This document shows positions 7,711-17,500 of a stretch of DNA of 64,000 nucleotides, piece by piece. The stretch is from Burkholderia ambifaria AMMD. GTDB lineage: Bacteria > Pseudomonadota > Gammaproteobacteria > Burkholderiales > Burkholderiaceae. The notes beneath the pieces are model-generated. The model was not told the origin of the DNA, made no database searches, and saw nothing but the letters and a program-made list of their open reading frames with translations. The translations under genes were made by a program, and so were the position numbers. The DNA is taken from assembly GCF_000203915.1 (NCBI RefSeq), contig NC_008390.1, positions 2,976,001 through 3,040,000 on the forward strand, in the 5' to 3' direction. Each line of letters starts with the position of its first letter. The first letter of the stretch is position 1.

Positions 7711-9183
7711 TCAACGCAGTGCGTCGGCAACGACGGGCGGCGGCGTCCAGCGCCGGCCGGCCGCGACTTCGTACGCATGGCCGAACTGCAGCACGCCCCA
7801 GTCGTCGCGGTAGCCGCCGACGATCTGCATGCCGATCGGCAAGCCGGCTTCGGAGAATCCGCACGGGACCGACAGGATCGGCGCCTCGGTCGACGACAGC
7901 AGCCAGCACACACGCATCCAGTCGATGTAGGTCGTGCTCTCGACGCCGAGCACATCGGCAGGCGCGCGCAGCGCGGCGTCGAACGGCATCACCTGCGTCG
8001 TCGGCAGCACGTAGAACGCGTAGCGCTGCAGGAACGCGCGCATCCGCTCGAACAGGCGCGTCTTGCGCACGAACATGCGGCCGAGATCCGCGGCCGAGAG
8101 CGAACGATGCAGCCGGTATTCGTCGTGGAGTTCGGGTTTGAGCGCCGCGCGCTGCCGCTCGTCGAAGCCGTCCAGCAGCGTGCCGATCATCCACGCGCGC
8201 TCGATCCGGAACAGGTCTTCGGCTTCGGTGAGATCGGGGTCGTCGAATTCGACTTCGCAGCCGAGCGATGTGAACACGCGCGCCTGCGCATCGACCGCGC
8301 GCCGGATCTCGGGATCGACCGGCACGCCGGGCAAGCCGCGCGACATCGCGATACGCGTGCCGCGGAAATCGCGTTCGAGCGGCTGCGCGAAGCACGCGCC
8401 GGGCTCGGCGATTCCGGTCGCGGTTTCGCCGCTCGGCCCGGCGATCGCGGACAGCAGCAGCGCCGTGTCGGCGACATCGCGCGCCATCGGCCCGTCGACG
8501 CCGAGCGTCGCCCAACCGTTCAGGTCCGGCGCGCGCGGCACGCGCCCGGGCGACGGCCGCAGCCCGACGACGTTGTTCCACGCGGCCGGGTTGCGCAGCG
8601 AACCGCCCATGTCGCTGCCGCACGCGAGCGGATTCATCCCGCAGGCGAGCGCCGCGGCCGCGCCGCCGCTGCTGCCGCCGGCGGAGCGCGTCAGGTCCCA
8701 CGGGTTGCGCGTCGCGCCGAACACCTCGTTGAACGTATGCGAGCCGGCGCCGAACTCCGGCGTGTTCGACTTGCCGATCATCAGCGCGCCGGCGCTCGCG
8801 CAGCGCCGCACGATCAGCGCGTCGTGCTGCGGGACGTGCTCGGCGAACAGCGTCGAACCGAAGGTCGTGCGCACGCCGCGCGTCGCGGTCAGGTCCTTCT
8901 GCGACACCGGCAGCCCGTGCAGCGGCCCCTGCCATTCGCCGCGCGCCCAGTGCGTGTCGAGCTCGCGTGCGCGGGTGCGCAGCGCATCGGAGTCGACCAC
9001 GGTGACGAGCGCATTCACGCGCGGGTTGATCGTCGCGATGCGCGCGAGATGCGCATCGAGCAGCTCGCAGGCGCTGATCTGCCGGGACTTCAGCAATTCG
9101 AGCATGGTGCGCGCGGGCAGGTCGCACAGATCGCCGGCGGCAAGGTCGGCCGGCGACGGCGAAAACGAAACGGTGGTGGTCAT
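7711..9183 (-). CDS. Amidase-signature family amidohydrolase
   Basis: A 490-residue member of the amidase-signature family, which cleaves amides to carboxylate and ammonia. The catalytic triad is visible: Lys96 in LPVSQKDLTA, the cis-serine Ser171 in GGSSGGAAAAL, and the nucleophile Ser195 in GSDMGGSLRNPAA. There is no signal peptide, so it is cytoplasmic. It lies 32 bases downstream of an MHS transporter gene and upstream of a porin, in one direction, which suggests uptake and hydrolysis of an amide compound. It is not GatA: there is no gatC or gatB nearby. The substrate cannot be read from the sequence. Confidence 0.9.
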   Translation of the reverse strand: MTTTVSFSPSPADLAAGDLCDLPARTMLELLKSRQISACELLDAHLARIATINPRVNALVTVVDSDALRTRARELDTHWARGEWQGPLHGLPVSQKDLTATRGVRTTFGSTLFAEHVPQHDALIVRRCASAGALMIGKSNTPEFGAGSHTFNEVFGATRNPWDLTRSAGGSSGGAAAALACGMNPLACGSDMGGSLRNPAAWNNVVGLRPSPGRVPRAPDLNGWATLGVDGPMARDVADTALLLSAIAGPSGETATGIAEPGACFAQPLERDFRGTRIAMSRGLPGVPVDPEIRRAVDAQARVFTSLGCEVEFDDPDLTEAEDLFRIERAWMIGTLLDGFDERQRAALKPELHDEYRLHRSLSAADLGRMFVRKTRLFERMRAFLQRYAFYVLPTTQVMPFDAALRAPADVLGVESTTYIDWMRVCWLLSSTEAPILSVPCGFSEAGLPIGMQIVGGYRDDWGVLQFGHAYEVAAGRRWTPPPVVADALR

Positions 9184-9215
9184 GGAATGGATCGAAGAAG
9201 ATGGAAGTCAGTCGG

Positions 9216-10532
9216 TCAGTGATCCTGATCGCTTCGGTCCGATGCGAACGCGAGCGCGACGAGCGACAGCAGGCCGCAGACGATCACGTACCACGCCGGC
9301 GCGGCCGGATTGCCGGTCGCCCCGATCAGCCAGGTGACGATGAACTGCGCGAAGCCGCCGAAGATCGACACGCCGCCCGCATACGCGATCGACAGCGCGG
9401 TCGCGCGCGTGCTCTTCGGAAACAGCTCCGCGAGGATCACGCCGTTCGCGCCCGCATTGACCGAGTGCAGCGCGGCGAGCAGCATCACGACCGCGTACAT
9501 CGTCGCGATCGACGGCACCGCGCCGATCAGCCAGAAGCCCGGCAGGATCAGCACGGTCAGCGCAACGCGCGTCCACAGCGCGACGCGCTTGCTGCCGAGC
9601 CGATCCGACAGGCGTCCGCCGATCGGCGCGGCGACGAACATCACCGCACCGGAGAGAATCCCGCACCACAGCGCGGTATCCATCGACAGGTGCAGCACGC
9701 GGATCGCGTACGTCGACATGTAATAGAGGACGATGAAGTGCGCGGCGGTGCCGCCGACCACGAGGCCGAGCGCTGTCAGCACGGCGCCGCCGTCGCGCCG
9801 CAGCACGGTGCCGAGCACCGCGGACGAGCGCCGTGCGGCCGCGGCCGGCGCGTGCTGTTCGAGCGCATTGAAGCGCGCGCGCAGGTACAGGCCGACCGGC
9901 GCGATCAGCACGCCGGCGAGAAACGGCACGCGCCAGCCCCACGACTCGAGCGCGGCCGGTTCGAGGAAATACGACAGCAGGAAGCCAACGAACGAACCGG
10001 CCAGCGCCGCCGCGCCCTGGCTCGCGAACTGCCAGCTCGTGTAGTAGCCGCGTTCGCCGGGCGGTGCACGCTCGGCGAGCAGCGACGTCGATACGCCGAC
10101 TTCGCCGCCGGCGGAGAAGCCTTGCAGCAGCCGTGCGAGCACGACCAGCACGGGCGCCGCGGCGCCGATCTGCGCGTAGGTCGGCATGACGCCGATCATC
10201 CCGGTGCCGATCGCCATCGTGACGAGCGTGAGGTTCATCGCCGGCACGCGGCCGAAGCGGTCGGCGACCAGCCCGATCACGACGCCGCCGATCGGCCGCG
10301 CGATGAAGCCGACGCCGAACGTCGCGACCGACATCAGCAATTGCTGCTGCGCGGACGCGGCCGGGAAAAACAGTTTTCCAAGCAGCACCGCGAAGAAGCT
10401 GAACACGGTGAGATCGAAGAATTCTAGGCCGTTGCCGATCGTGATCGCGACGATCAGCTGGCGATTGGACGGGGATGCGGCAACGGTGCCGACATGCCCG
10501 CCGAACGTGCTGTCCGCTCGGGGCGCCTTCAT
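9216..10532 (-). CDS. MHS-family MFS transporter
   Basis: A 438-residue twelve-helix secondary transporter of the metabolite:proton symporter group. Marks are TIGNGLEFFDLTVFSFFAVLLG in helix 1, RPIGGVVIGLVADRFGR between helices 2 and 3, and LLQGFSAGGEVGVSTSLLAERAP in helix 4. It is the first gene of the leftward group with amidase and porin, 32 bases ahead of the amidase. Its promoter must lie in the 221-base gap shared with the divergent LysR gene at 10754. By context it imports an amide or a related organic acid. Confidence 0.9.
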   Translation of the reverse strand: MKAPRADSTFGGHVGTVAASPSNRQLIVAITIGNGLEFFDLTVFSFFAVLLGKLFFPAASAQQQLLMSVATFGVGFIARPIGGVVIGLVADRFGRVPAMNLTLVTMAIGTGMIGVMPTYAQIGAAAPVLVVLARLLQGFSAGGEVGVSTSLLAERAPPGERGYYTSWQFASQGAAALAGSFVGFLLSYFLEPAALESWGWRVPFLAGVLIAPVGLYLRARFNALEQHAPAAAARRSSAVLGTVLRRDGGAVLTALGLVVGGTAAHFIVLYYMSTYAIRVLHLSMDTALWCGILSGAVMFVAAPIGGRLSDRLGSKRVALWTRVALTVLILPGFWLIGAVPSIATMYAVVMLLAALHSVNAGANGVILAELFPKSTRATALSIAYAGGVSIFGGFAQFIVTWLIGATGNPAAPAWYVIVCGLLSLVALAFASDRSDQDH

Positions 10533-10667
10533 GAAGGTATGTCTCCGTACTGGTTGTGCGTATCGGTTGCGTGTGTGGTGCGTGTGTGGTGCGCGGCCCG
10601 TTCGACGGCCTGCGCATGCAGTCTAGGCATTCAAAATACGCAGCCCGGAGCGACATTTTTCGATCGT

Positions 10668-10684
10668 GATAACGCCTGGTTATC
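10668..10684. promoter_or_regulatory. LysR-type operator (inverted repeat, T-N11-A)
   Basis: GATAAC-GCCTG-GTTATC is a perfect inverted repeat with six-base arms and a five-base spacer, and it contains the T-N11-A core of LysR boxes. It sits in the divergent gap between the MHS-amidase-porin group and the LysR gene, 70 bases before the latter's start. Confidence 0.7.
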
Positions 10685-10753
10685 GCGCGCTTTGCCCGCG
10701 CGATCGCGGTGTAGGATACGAACGTCGCTACTGCCGCCGCGCCCCGCCACGCC

Positions 10754-11674
10754 GTGAAACACCATCAGCTCCGGGCGCTTGCCGCCATCGCCGAACACGG
10801 GAGCCTGCGCGCCGCCGCGCGTGCGATCCATCTGTCCCAGCCCGCACTCACCAAGGCCATCCGCGAACTCGAGCAGGACCTCGGCGTGCCGCTCGTCACG
10901 CGCAACGCGCGCGGCGCGCAGCTCACGCGCTTCGGCCAGGCGGTCTATGCACGCGCGCGGCTGATCCTCGCGGAGATCCAGCACGCGCGCGACGACGTGA
11001 TCCATCTGTCGGGCGGCAAGGAAGGCGCGCTCGCGTGCGCGCTGACGCCGCTGATGTCGCTCGGCTTCCTGCCGGCCGCGCTCGACGCGTTCCGTCAGCG
11101 CATGCCGACGATCCGCCTCGACGTGCGCGAAGGCTTTCTCGACACGGCGCTGCCGCGCCTGCGCGACGGCACGCTCGACTTCGTGATCGCGATCGTCGAT
11201 GCGACGCGGCTGTCGCCCGAATTCACGTTCCGGCCGCTCATCGAATCGGCGCTGATCCTGATGACGCGCGCGAGCAATCCGCTACGCCACTGCACGTCGC
11301 TCGCGCAGCTGCAGGATGCGCAGTGGGTGCTCAACACGTCGCCGGAAAGCATCGGCCGGCTGCTGCAGAACATGTTCGTCGCGCACGGCTACGCGGCGCC
11401 GCAGCCGATCGTCGAATGCACGTCGTTCAGCGCGGCGTTCGCGCTGTCGGTGCATACCGACAGCGTGTCGTGCGTGCCGCAGCTCTTCATGGAGATCGAC
11501 TGGATACGCGAACGGATGGTCACGATCGATGTGAAGGAGACGATTCCGACCGTATCGGCCGGTGTGCTCACGCGGCGCGATGCGCTGAACACGGTCGCAT
11601 GCGACTACCTGATCCACTGCTTCGTCGAGGCCGTGCGCCGGTACGATCCCGCGAAACTGCTGTGGCGATCGTGA
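10754..11674 (+). CDS. LysR-family regulator, likely controls the divergent amidase group
   Basis: A 306-residue LysR regulator starting at GTG (10754), the only start that keeps the full helix-turn-helix (MKHHQLRALAAIAEHGSLRAAARAIHLSQPALTKAIREL). The effector domain follows from about residue 90 (ALTPLMSLGFLPAALDAFRQRMP). It resembles the GbpR/CbbR-like branch in which MKxxQLRAL starts the protein. It is divergent from the MHS transporter-amidase-porin genes, and a clean LysR inverted repeat lies between, so it most likely regulates them in response to the amide or its product. A stretch of low-GC DNA begins directly after its stop. Confidence 0.9.
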   Translation: MKHHQLRALAAIAEHGSLRAAARAIHLSQPALTKAIRELEQDLGVPLVTRNARGAQLTRFGQAVYARARLILAEIQHARDDVIHLSGGKEGALACALTPLMSLGFLPAALDAFRQRMPTIRLDVREGFLDTALPRLRDGTLDFVIAIVDATRLSPEFTFRPLIESALILMTRASNPLRHCTSLAQLQDAQWVLNTSPESIGRLLQNMFVAHGYAAPQPIVECTSFSAAFALSVHTDSVSCVPQLFMEIDWIRERMVTIDVKETIPTVSAGVLTRRDALNTVACDYLIHCFVEAVRRYDPAKLLWRS

Positions 11675-11963
11675 CCTGTCCTATTCGATTCGAATCGCAC
11701 TACGAATATCGATTTTCTTTATAAGAAAAATCACGTCTAATTTCGTACAATTACTAAATACAAATCGAGGCAGAAGGTTTATATAGGACCAATCCTGCCG
11801 ATAAGATTCAACAACGCAACGGGCCCGGAACCCGTTATTTTGAGACCCTTCGCGCTGTCGATCAACACATCATTTCGTAATACTTATTCGCGTGAGTCAT
11901 TCGTTCAAATACGACGCGTCGACAGATAGAATTAAACAAACAATTCTATTTACCGATAAAAAA
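11675..11963. other. AT-rich intergenic stretch between two LysR genes
   Basis: This 289-base gap is far richer in A and T than its surroundings. It holds a bulged AT-rich hairpin near 11710-11732 (GATTTTCTT / AAGAAAAATC) just after the first LysR gene. A weak terminator-like hairpin follows at 11818-11841 (AACGGG / CCCGTT, then ATTTT). No gene is convincing in it; only 24 extra in-frame codons could precede the next gene. The base composition suggests foreign DNA or a long promoter region. Confidence 0.6.
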
Positions 11964-12851
11964 ATGGACGAACTCCTGCCAATGCGGCTATTCATCAAGG
12001 TAGCCGAACTTCACAGTTTCGCGCGTGCAGCCACGGAACTGAACATCTCCAACTCGTCGGCCACCCGCCTCATCATGGGCATCGAGGATCGGCTCGGCGC
12101 ACGCCTGCTGAACCGCACGACGCGCAGCCTGTCGCTCACCGATGCCGGTCATCTGTATCTCGCGCAGATCCGTCACGTGATCGAGGAAATCGACCGCGTC
12201 GAGGACACGATCGCGTCGATGCATCACGAGCCGATCGGATCGCTGAAGATCGCCGCGCCGGTCATGTTCGGCATGCACGTGCTCGCCCCGGCGATCGATG
12301 CGTTCAAGACGCAGCATCCGGCCATCGTGCCGGAAGTCACGATCGTCGACCGCCATGTCGATCTCGTATCGGAGGGCTTCGACGTCGGGCTGCTGCTGTC
12401 GCAGCGCATCAGCACCAACACGCTGGTGACGCGCCCGCTCACGCGGCTCAAGCGGATCGTCTGCGCGGCGCCCCGGTATGTCGAAGCTCACGGTGCACCG
12501 ATCCATCCGCACGATCTCGCGTCCCATTCGTGCCTGACGTTCCATGCCGACTTCGCGGGCGAATACCTGTCGTTCGATCACGAGCCGACACGCGTCGCGG
12601 TGCGGCCGAACAAATCCGCATCGTCGAACAACATCGGGCTGATCCGGAACTGGGCGCTGTCGGGCATGGGCATCGCGGTGCTGCCCGACTTCCTAGTGGA
12701 AGCGGATCTCGCCGACGGACGGCTGCTCGCGCTGCTGCCCGACTATCGGCTCGAGGAGCTCGAGATGAATATCGCGTACCCGAGCCGACGGCACTTTCCG
12801 CGCAAGACGCGGCTTTTCGTCGATCACCTGGTCGAGTATTTCGTCAGGTGA
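11964..12851 (+). CDS. LysR-family transcriptional regulator beside the insertion sequence
   Basis: A 295-residue LysR regulator. The helix-turn-helix is visible (MRLFIKVAELHSFARAATELNISNSSATRLIMGIEDRLG...TTRSLSLTDAG), followed by the effector domain (SLKIAAPVMFGMHVLAPAID). The ATG at 11964 is chosen; a GTG at 11892 would add 24 residues of AT-rich, non-family sequence. An IS3-family element starts only 15 bases after the stop codon, so any co-transcribed or target gene once located downstream has been separated from it. The function and effector are unknown. Confidence 0.88.
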   Translation: MDELLPMRLFIKVAELHSFARAATELNISNSSATRLIMGIEDRLGARLLNRTTRSLSLTDAGHLYLAQIRHVIEEIDRVEDTIASMHHEPIGSLKIAAPVMFGMHVLAPAIDAFKTQHPAIVPEVTIVDRHVDLVSEGFDVGLLLSQRISTNTLVTRPLTRLKRIVCAAPRYVEAHGAPIHPHDLASHSCLTFHADFAGEYLSFDHEPTRVAVRPNKSASSNNIGLIRNWALSGMGIAVLPDFLVEADLADGRLLALLPDYRLEELEMNIAYPSRRHFPRKTRLFVDHLVEYFVR

Positions 12852-12866
12852 AAGAAGGGTTCAATC

Positions 12867-12891
12867 TGAACTGCACCCCAAAAGTTGGACA
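12867..12891 (+). repeat. Left terminal inverted repeat of the IS3 element
   Basis: Twenty-five bases starting TGAACTGCACCCC. They match the right end at 21 of 25 positions in inverted orientation, with differences at positions 8, 9, 13 and 14. Confidence 0.85.
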
Positions 12892-12917
12892 CCCGTCCAA
12901 CCTTTGGGGTGTTTTTC

Positions 12918-13442
12918 ATGACGAAGTACAACGAGCAGTTCAAGCAACGCATCGTTGACGAGTATCTGGCCGGCGGAATCGGCATCGAATCGCTGGCGCA
13001 TCGGTACAGAGTGGGCCGCTCGGTCGTGGGGCGCTGGGTGGCGAGCTATCGGGAGCATGGCAGCGCGGGGTTACGCAAGAAACACGTTTGCTACGACGCT
13101 GAGTTCAAGCTATCGGTACTGCAGCGCATGTGGCGAGACGAGTTGTCATACGGCCAGGTATCGGCCTTGTTCGATATTCGCGGCGCGGGCTGCGTAGCCG
13201 GCTGGGAGCGCCTGTATCATGAGGGCGGTATCGATGCACTGTCCCCTCGCCGACGAGGGCGCCCCCGAAAGATGGCCACTTCACTTCCGCCCAAACCCAC
13301 CGAACCCGGCACACCGGATGAACGCTCGCGCGAAGAATTGCTCAAGGAAAACGAGTATTTGCGTGCGGAGGTGGCCTACCTAAAAAAGCTCGATGCGCTG
13401 CTGGCGAAGAAGCAGGCAGCGCAAAAGAAAAAGCGCAAATAG
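12918..13442 (+). CDS. IS3-family transposase OrfA
   Basis: A 174-residue DNA-binding protein of the transposase. It has two helix-turn-helix segments (residues about 5-50, YNEQFKQRIVDEYLAGGIGIE; and about 60-105) and a C-terminal leucine-zipper-like region (ELLKENEYLRAEVAYLKKLDALL). It ends in a lysine-rich tail. The ATG at 12918 gives the family start MTKYNEQFKQ. Near the end the codons AAA AAG, preceded by G (13427-13433), could serve as a -1 slippage site: orfB lies in the -1 frame, and the frame is open from there into orfB. The stop codon TAG shares its G with the GTG of orfB. Confidence 0.9.
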   Translation: MTKYNEQFKQRIVDEYLAGGIGIESLAHRYRVGRSVVGRWVASYREHGSAGLRKKHVCYDAEFKLSVLQRMWRDELSYGQVSALFDIRGAGCVAGWERLYHEGGIDALSPRRRGRPRKMATSLPPKPTEPGTPDERSREELLKENEYLRAEVAYLKKLDALLAKKQAAQKKKRK

Positions 13443-14278
13443 TGCACGAGCTTAGGCAGCACCATCCGGTAGCGGCACTTCTGAAGGCGGCCGGCTTGGC
13501 GCGTAGCACGTTCTATTACCAGCTTGGGACGCTGAGCGTCGACGATCGCCGTGCCGATCTCAAGGCGAAGATCCGGGCGGTGTTCGACCATCACAAGGGC
13601 CGCTACGGCTATCGACGCGTCACGGCTGCGATTCGGCAAACCGGGCATCTCGTCAACCACAAGGCCGTGCAGAGGCTGATGCAGCAATTGCAGTTGAAAT
13701 CCCTGCTGCGCCCGAAGAAATACCGCTCCTGGCGAGGCGAAGTCGGCAAAGCCGCACCCAACCTGCTGCAACGTCAGTTTAGTGCCGCACAGGCCAATCA
13801 GAAGTGGGTGACGGATGTGACGGAATTCAACGTCGGCGGTCAGAAGCTGTACCTGTCGCCGGTGATGGATCTGTACAACGGCGAGATCGTGGCTTACCAG
13901 ATGGATCGACGCCCAAGCTTCGAGTTGGTCAGCGGCATGCTCAAGAAGGCGCTGACCAAACTCAAACGCACGGACAGACCGCTATTGCATTCGGACCAAG
14001 GCTGGCAATACCGAATGCCGGCGTTTCGCCGGCAACTGAAGCGGCGCAAACTGACTCAAAGCATGTCCCGCAAGGGGAACTGCCTCGATAATGCTGCGAT
14101 GGAAAGCTTCTTCGGCACGCTCAAGTCCGAGTGCTACAAGGGACATCGCTTCACTTGCGTGGAGCATTTGCGCGACACGCTCAATCACTACATCCACTAC
14201 TACAACCACGAACGCATCAAGCTCAAATTGAAAGGGCTGAGTCCCGTGCAATACAGAACTCAGCCCTTGAGCGCCTAG
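13442..14278 (+). CDS. IS3-family transposase OrfB (DDE integrase)
   Basis: The 278-residue catalytic part of the transposase. An N-terminal HTH_21 region (RYGYRRVTAAIRQTGHLVNHKAVQRLM) precedes the rve integrase core. The acidic triad is seen as Asp in WVTDVTEF, Asp in LLHSDQGWQY and Glu in NAAMESFFGTLKSE. It ends with the usual YYNHERIKLKLKGLSPVQYR. The GTG at 13442 overlaps the orfA stop by one base (TAGTG), so translation may be coupled, or it may be made as an OrfAB fusion by frameshifting. No stop or frameshift disrupts it, so the element may be active. Confidence 0.93.
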   Translation: MHELRQHHPVAALLKAAGLARSTFYYQLGTLSVDDRRADLKAKIRAVFDHHKGRYGYRRVTAAIRQTGHLVNHKAVQRLMQQLQLKSLLRPKKYRSWRGEVGKAAPNLLQRQFSAAQANQKWVTDVTEFNVGGQKLYLSPVMDLYNGEIVAYQMDRRPSFELVSGMLKKALTKLKRTDRPLLHSDQGWQYRMPAFRRQLKRRKLTQSMSRKGNCLDNAAMESFFGTLKSECYKGHRFTCVEHLRDTLNHYIHYYNHERIKLKLKGLSPVQYRTQPLSA

Positions 14279-14286
14279 CCTTCAAC

Positions 14287-14311
14287 TGTCCAACTTTGCG
14301 GGGTCAGTTCA
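14287..14311 (-). repeat. Right terminal inverted repeat of the IS3 element
   Basis: Twenty-five bases ending GGGGTCAGTTCA. This is the inverted partner of the left end (21 of 25 match). It begins 8 bases after the orfB stop codon. Confidence 0.85.
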
Positions 14312-14544
14312 TCGCGCGCACCTTTTTTGCATCGACGCCCCGCGCCGTCGGCGAACCCGCGGCCCGCCGCGCAGCCGCGCCAGCCGGGCCGCGGGCGGCC
14401 GCATCGCCGCCCACGCACGGTGCGGGCACACCTGTTGCGCGGCTGCATCTCAGTAGTGAACCGCTCTTGGCAGCCGGCCGTTGAGGACTACACTAATCCT
14501 TAATGAGGTGCGGCCGGAGCCCGTGCCTCCAGGGAGACGCCGCC

Positions 14545-17500
14545 ATGAATCGGCCACTGAATCGCATCCTGCCGCGCATGACCGGTAGTGCATCGGTCTG
14601 GACGTGGGTCAAGTGGTCGTTGCTGGCCGCGCTGGTGATCGCCGTGGCGATCCTTGTGCGGCTCGTGATGACCGAGATCGCGACGTCGCGCATGCAGGCG
14701 CACTACCTGTCCGAACTCACGCGCGATGTCGGCTACACGGTCGAGGCGGGCGCGAGCGACCACATCCGTTTCCCTGCGAACGGGCCGTACGACGAGCGCC
14801 TCGGTTATTCGATGATTCCCGCGTTCCAGGAGCGCCTGCTCGCACGCGGCTTCGTCGTCGGCAAGCAGGCGCGCGATTCCGACCGAATGCTGTCGCTCGC
14901 CGATCGCGGCCTGTTCCTTCCTTACGAAGAGAAAGATCAGGCCGGGCTGATGCTGTTCGACTCGACCGGATCGCCGCTGTTCGCGACCGTGTTCCCGCAG
15001 CGCGTGTACGCCGACTTCGACACGGTGCCGCGCGTGGTCGCCGATTCGCTGATGTTCATCGAGGATCGCTACCTGCTCGACCCGAACCAGCCGAACCGCA
15101 ATCCGGCGATCGACTGGGGACGCTTCAGCCGCGCGCTCGCCGATCAGGCGCTGCACGTCGTCAACCATCACCAGGCGCGCCCGGGCGGCAGCACGCTCGC
15201 GACGCAGATCGAGAAGTTCCGCCATTCGCCCGACGGCCGCACCGCGACGCCGCCGGAGAAGCTGCGCCAGATCGCGTCCGCGTCGATCCTCGCGTACCTG
15301 AACGGCCCGCAGACGATGCTCGCGCGGCGCACGATCCTGGTGCGCTACCTGAACTCGGTGCCGCTCGCCGCGCGGCCGCACGTGGGTGAAATCAACGGTA
15401 TCGGCGACGGTCTCGCCGCGTGGTACGGCCGCGACTTCAACGACGTGAACCGCATCCTGTCCGCGCCGACCACCGGCGACAACGTCGACGAACAGGGCAA
15501 GGCATTCCGCGAGGTGCTGTCGCTGATCATCGCGCAGCGCGCGCCGTCGTACTTCCTGAATCGCGGCTATCCGGCGCTGCAGAAGCTGACCGACAGCTAC
15601 CTGCGGCTGCTGTCGAACGGCGGCGTGATCTCTCCCGCGCTGCGCGATGCGGCGCTCGCCGCGCAGATCGAGCGCGCCGCGCCCCCGGCCGCCGCGCGCG
15701 TGCAGTCGTTCGTGTCGCGCAAGGCCGTGTCGTCCGCGCGCGCGTCGCTGCTCTCGGCGCTCGGCATCAGCGACCTGTACCAGCTCGACCAGCTCGATCT
15801 GGAAGCCACGAGCACGCTCGACAACGGCGTGCAGCAAGCGGTCGCCAACCGGCTCGCGCTGGCGTCGACCCGCGACGGCGCGCAGGCCGCCGGCCTGTAC
15901 GGCTTCGAGATGCTCGCGCCGAAGGACGACCCGTCTCATCTGACGTACAGCTTCACGCTGTACGAGCATCGCAACGGCGCGAACATGCTGCGCGTGCAGA
16001 CCGACAGCGTGAACCAGCCGTTCGACGTGAACCGCGGCGGCCGCATCAACCTCGGCTCGACCGCGAAGCTGCGCACGCTGATCACCTACCTGCAGATCGT
16101 CTCCGAGCTGCACGCGCGCTACGGCAACCTGCCGAACGCGCAACTCGCGCACGTGAAGCCCGATCCGATCGACGGGCTGTCGCGCTGGGCGCTCGACTAC
16201 CTGTCGCACACGCGCGACCGCTCGCTGCAGGCGATGCTCGATGCGGCGGTCGAACGCAAGTACTCGGCGAGCCCCGACGTGTTCTACACGGGCGGCGGCG
16301 CGCAGGTGTTCTCGAACTTCGAAAAGTCGGACAACGGCCGCATTCTGACGCTGCATACGGCGTTCGAGCATTCGGTCAACCTGGTGTTCGTGCGGCTGAT
16401 GCGCGACATCGTCCATTATGAAATGCTGAAGGCGGCCGGCCCGTCGACGTCGTGGCTCGGCGATCCGGAGCAGCGCAAGCATTACCTCGAGCAGTTCGTC
16501 GACGGCGAAAGCAAGGTGTACGTGAAGCGCTACTACACGCGCTACGCGGGCAAGACGCCCGACGACGCGCTCGCGCTGATGCTGCAGGACGTGCGCAAGT
16601 CGCCGCCGAAGATCGCGACGGTGCTGCGCAGCGTCGCGCCGAACGAGTCGCTCGCGTGGTTCAGCGCGCACATGCGCGCGCAGCTGAAGGGCACGCCGGC
16701 CGCGACGATGTCGGACTACGATCTCGCCGCGCTGTACGCGAAGTACGCGATCGACCGCTTCAACCTCAACGATCGCGGCTACATCGCGAGCGTCCACCCG
16801 CTCGCGCTGTGGACGCTCAATTACCTGCGCGCCCACCCGAACGCACCGCTCGCCGACGTCCAGCGCGACAGCCGCGATGCGCGCTTCTACACGTACTCGT
16901 GGCTGTACAAGACCCGCTACCACGCGACCCAGGACCGGCGCATCCGCCACATGGTCGAGCTGCGCGCGTATGGGGAAATCACGAAGGCGTGGCGCGCGCT
17001 CGGCTATCCGTTCGAGGAAGTCACGCCGTCGTTTGCGGCCGCGATCGGCGCGTCGGGCGACCAGCCGGACGCGCTCGCGAAACTGATCGGCCTGATCGCG
17101 AACGGCGGCCAGAAGGCGCCGACCGAGACGATCACGCGCCTCGACTTCGCGAAGGGCACGCCGTACGAAACGCGCTTCGTGCGCGCGGCCGCGCAGCCGC
17201 AGCCGCTGCTGTCGCCCGAGATCGTCAACGTGGCGCGCACGCTGCTGGGCGACGTCGTGCAGCACGGCACCGCGCGGCGCCTCGCGGGCGGCTTCACGCT
17301 GCCCGACGGCAAGACGCTCCCGGTGTACGGCAAGACCGGGACGGGCGACCAGCGCTTCAATGTGTACGCACGCGGCGCGCGGCTGATCGAGTCGCGCAAG
17401 GTCAACCGCAGCGGCACGTTCGTGTTCGTGCTCGGCGACCGCTTCTTCGGCGTGCTGACGGCGACCGCGCACGAGCCGTACGCGGCGCGCTACGACTTCA

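Larger units (their letters stand above)
12867..14311 (+). mobile_element. IS3-family insertion sequence, IS150-like, about 1.45 kb, apparently complete
   Basis: The element has imperfect 25-base terminal inverted repeats that begin TGAACTG and end CAGTTCA. It contains two overlapping genes (orfA and the DDE transposase orfB) in the arrangement of the IS3 family; the 174-residue two-helix-turn-helix OrfA points to the IS150 group. Both genes are intact. A canonical TG...CA boundary leaves no 3-base target duplication; if the right end is placed one base earlier (14310), the flanks read ATC on both sides. It sits between a LysR gene and a penicillin-binding protein gene. Confidence 0.92.

Noticed and set aside
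12864..14313. Target-site duplication of the IS3 element
   Set aside because: With canonical TG...CA ends the flanks (ATC and TCG) do not match; a match appears only if the right end is moved by one base. It is therefore not listed as a feature.
14500..17472. Very long minus-strand open frame (about 990 codons) opposite the penicillin-binding protein gene
   Set aside because: It is a mirror of a high-GC gene: Arg/Ala/Val/His-rich with no family motifs, while the plus strand has clear catalytic motifs.
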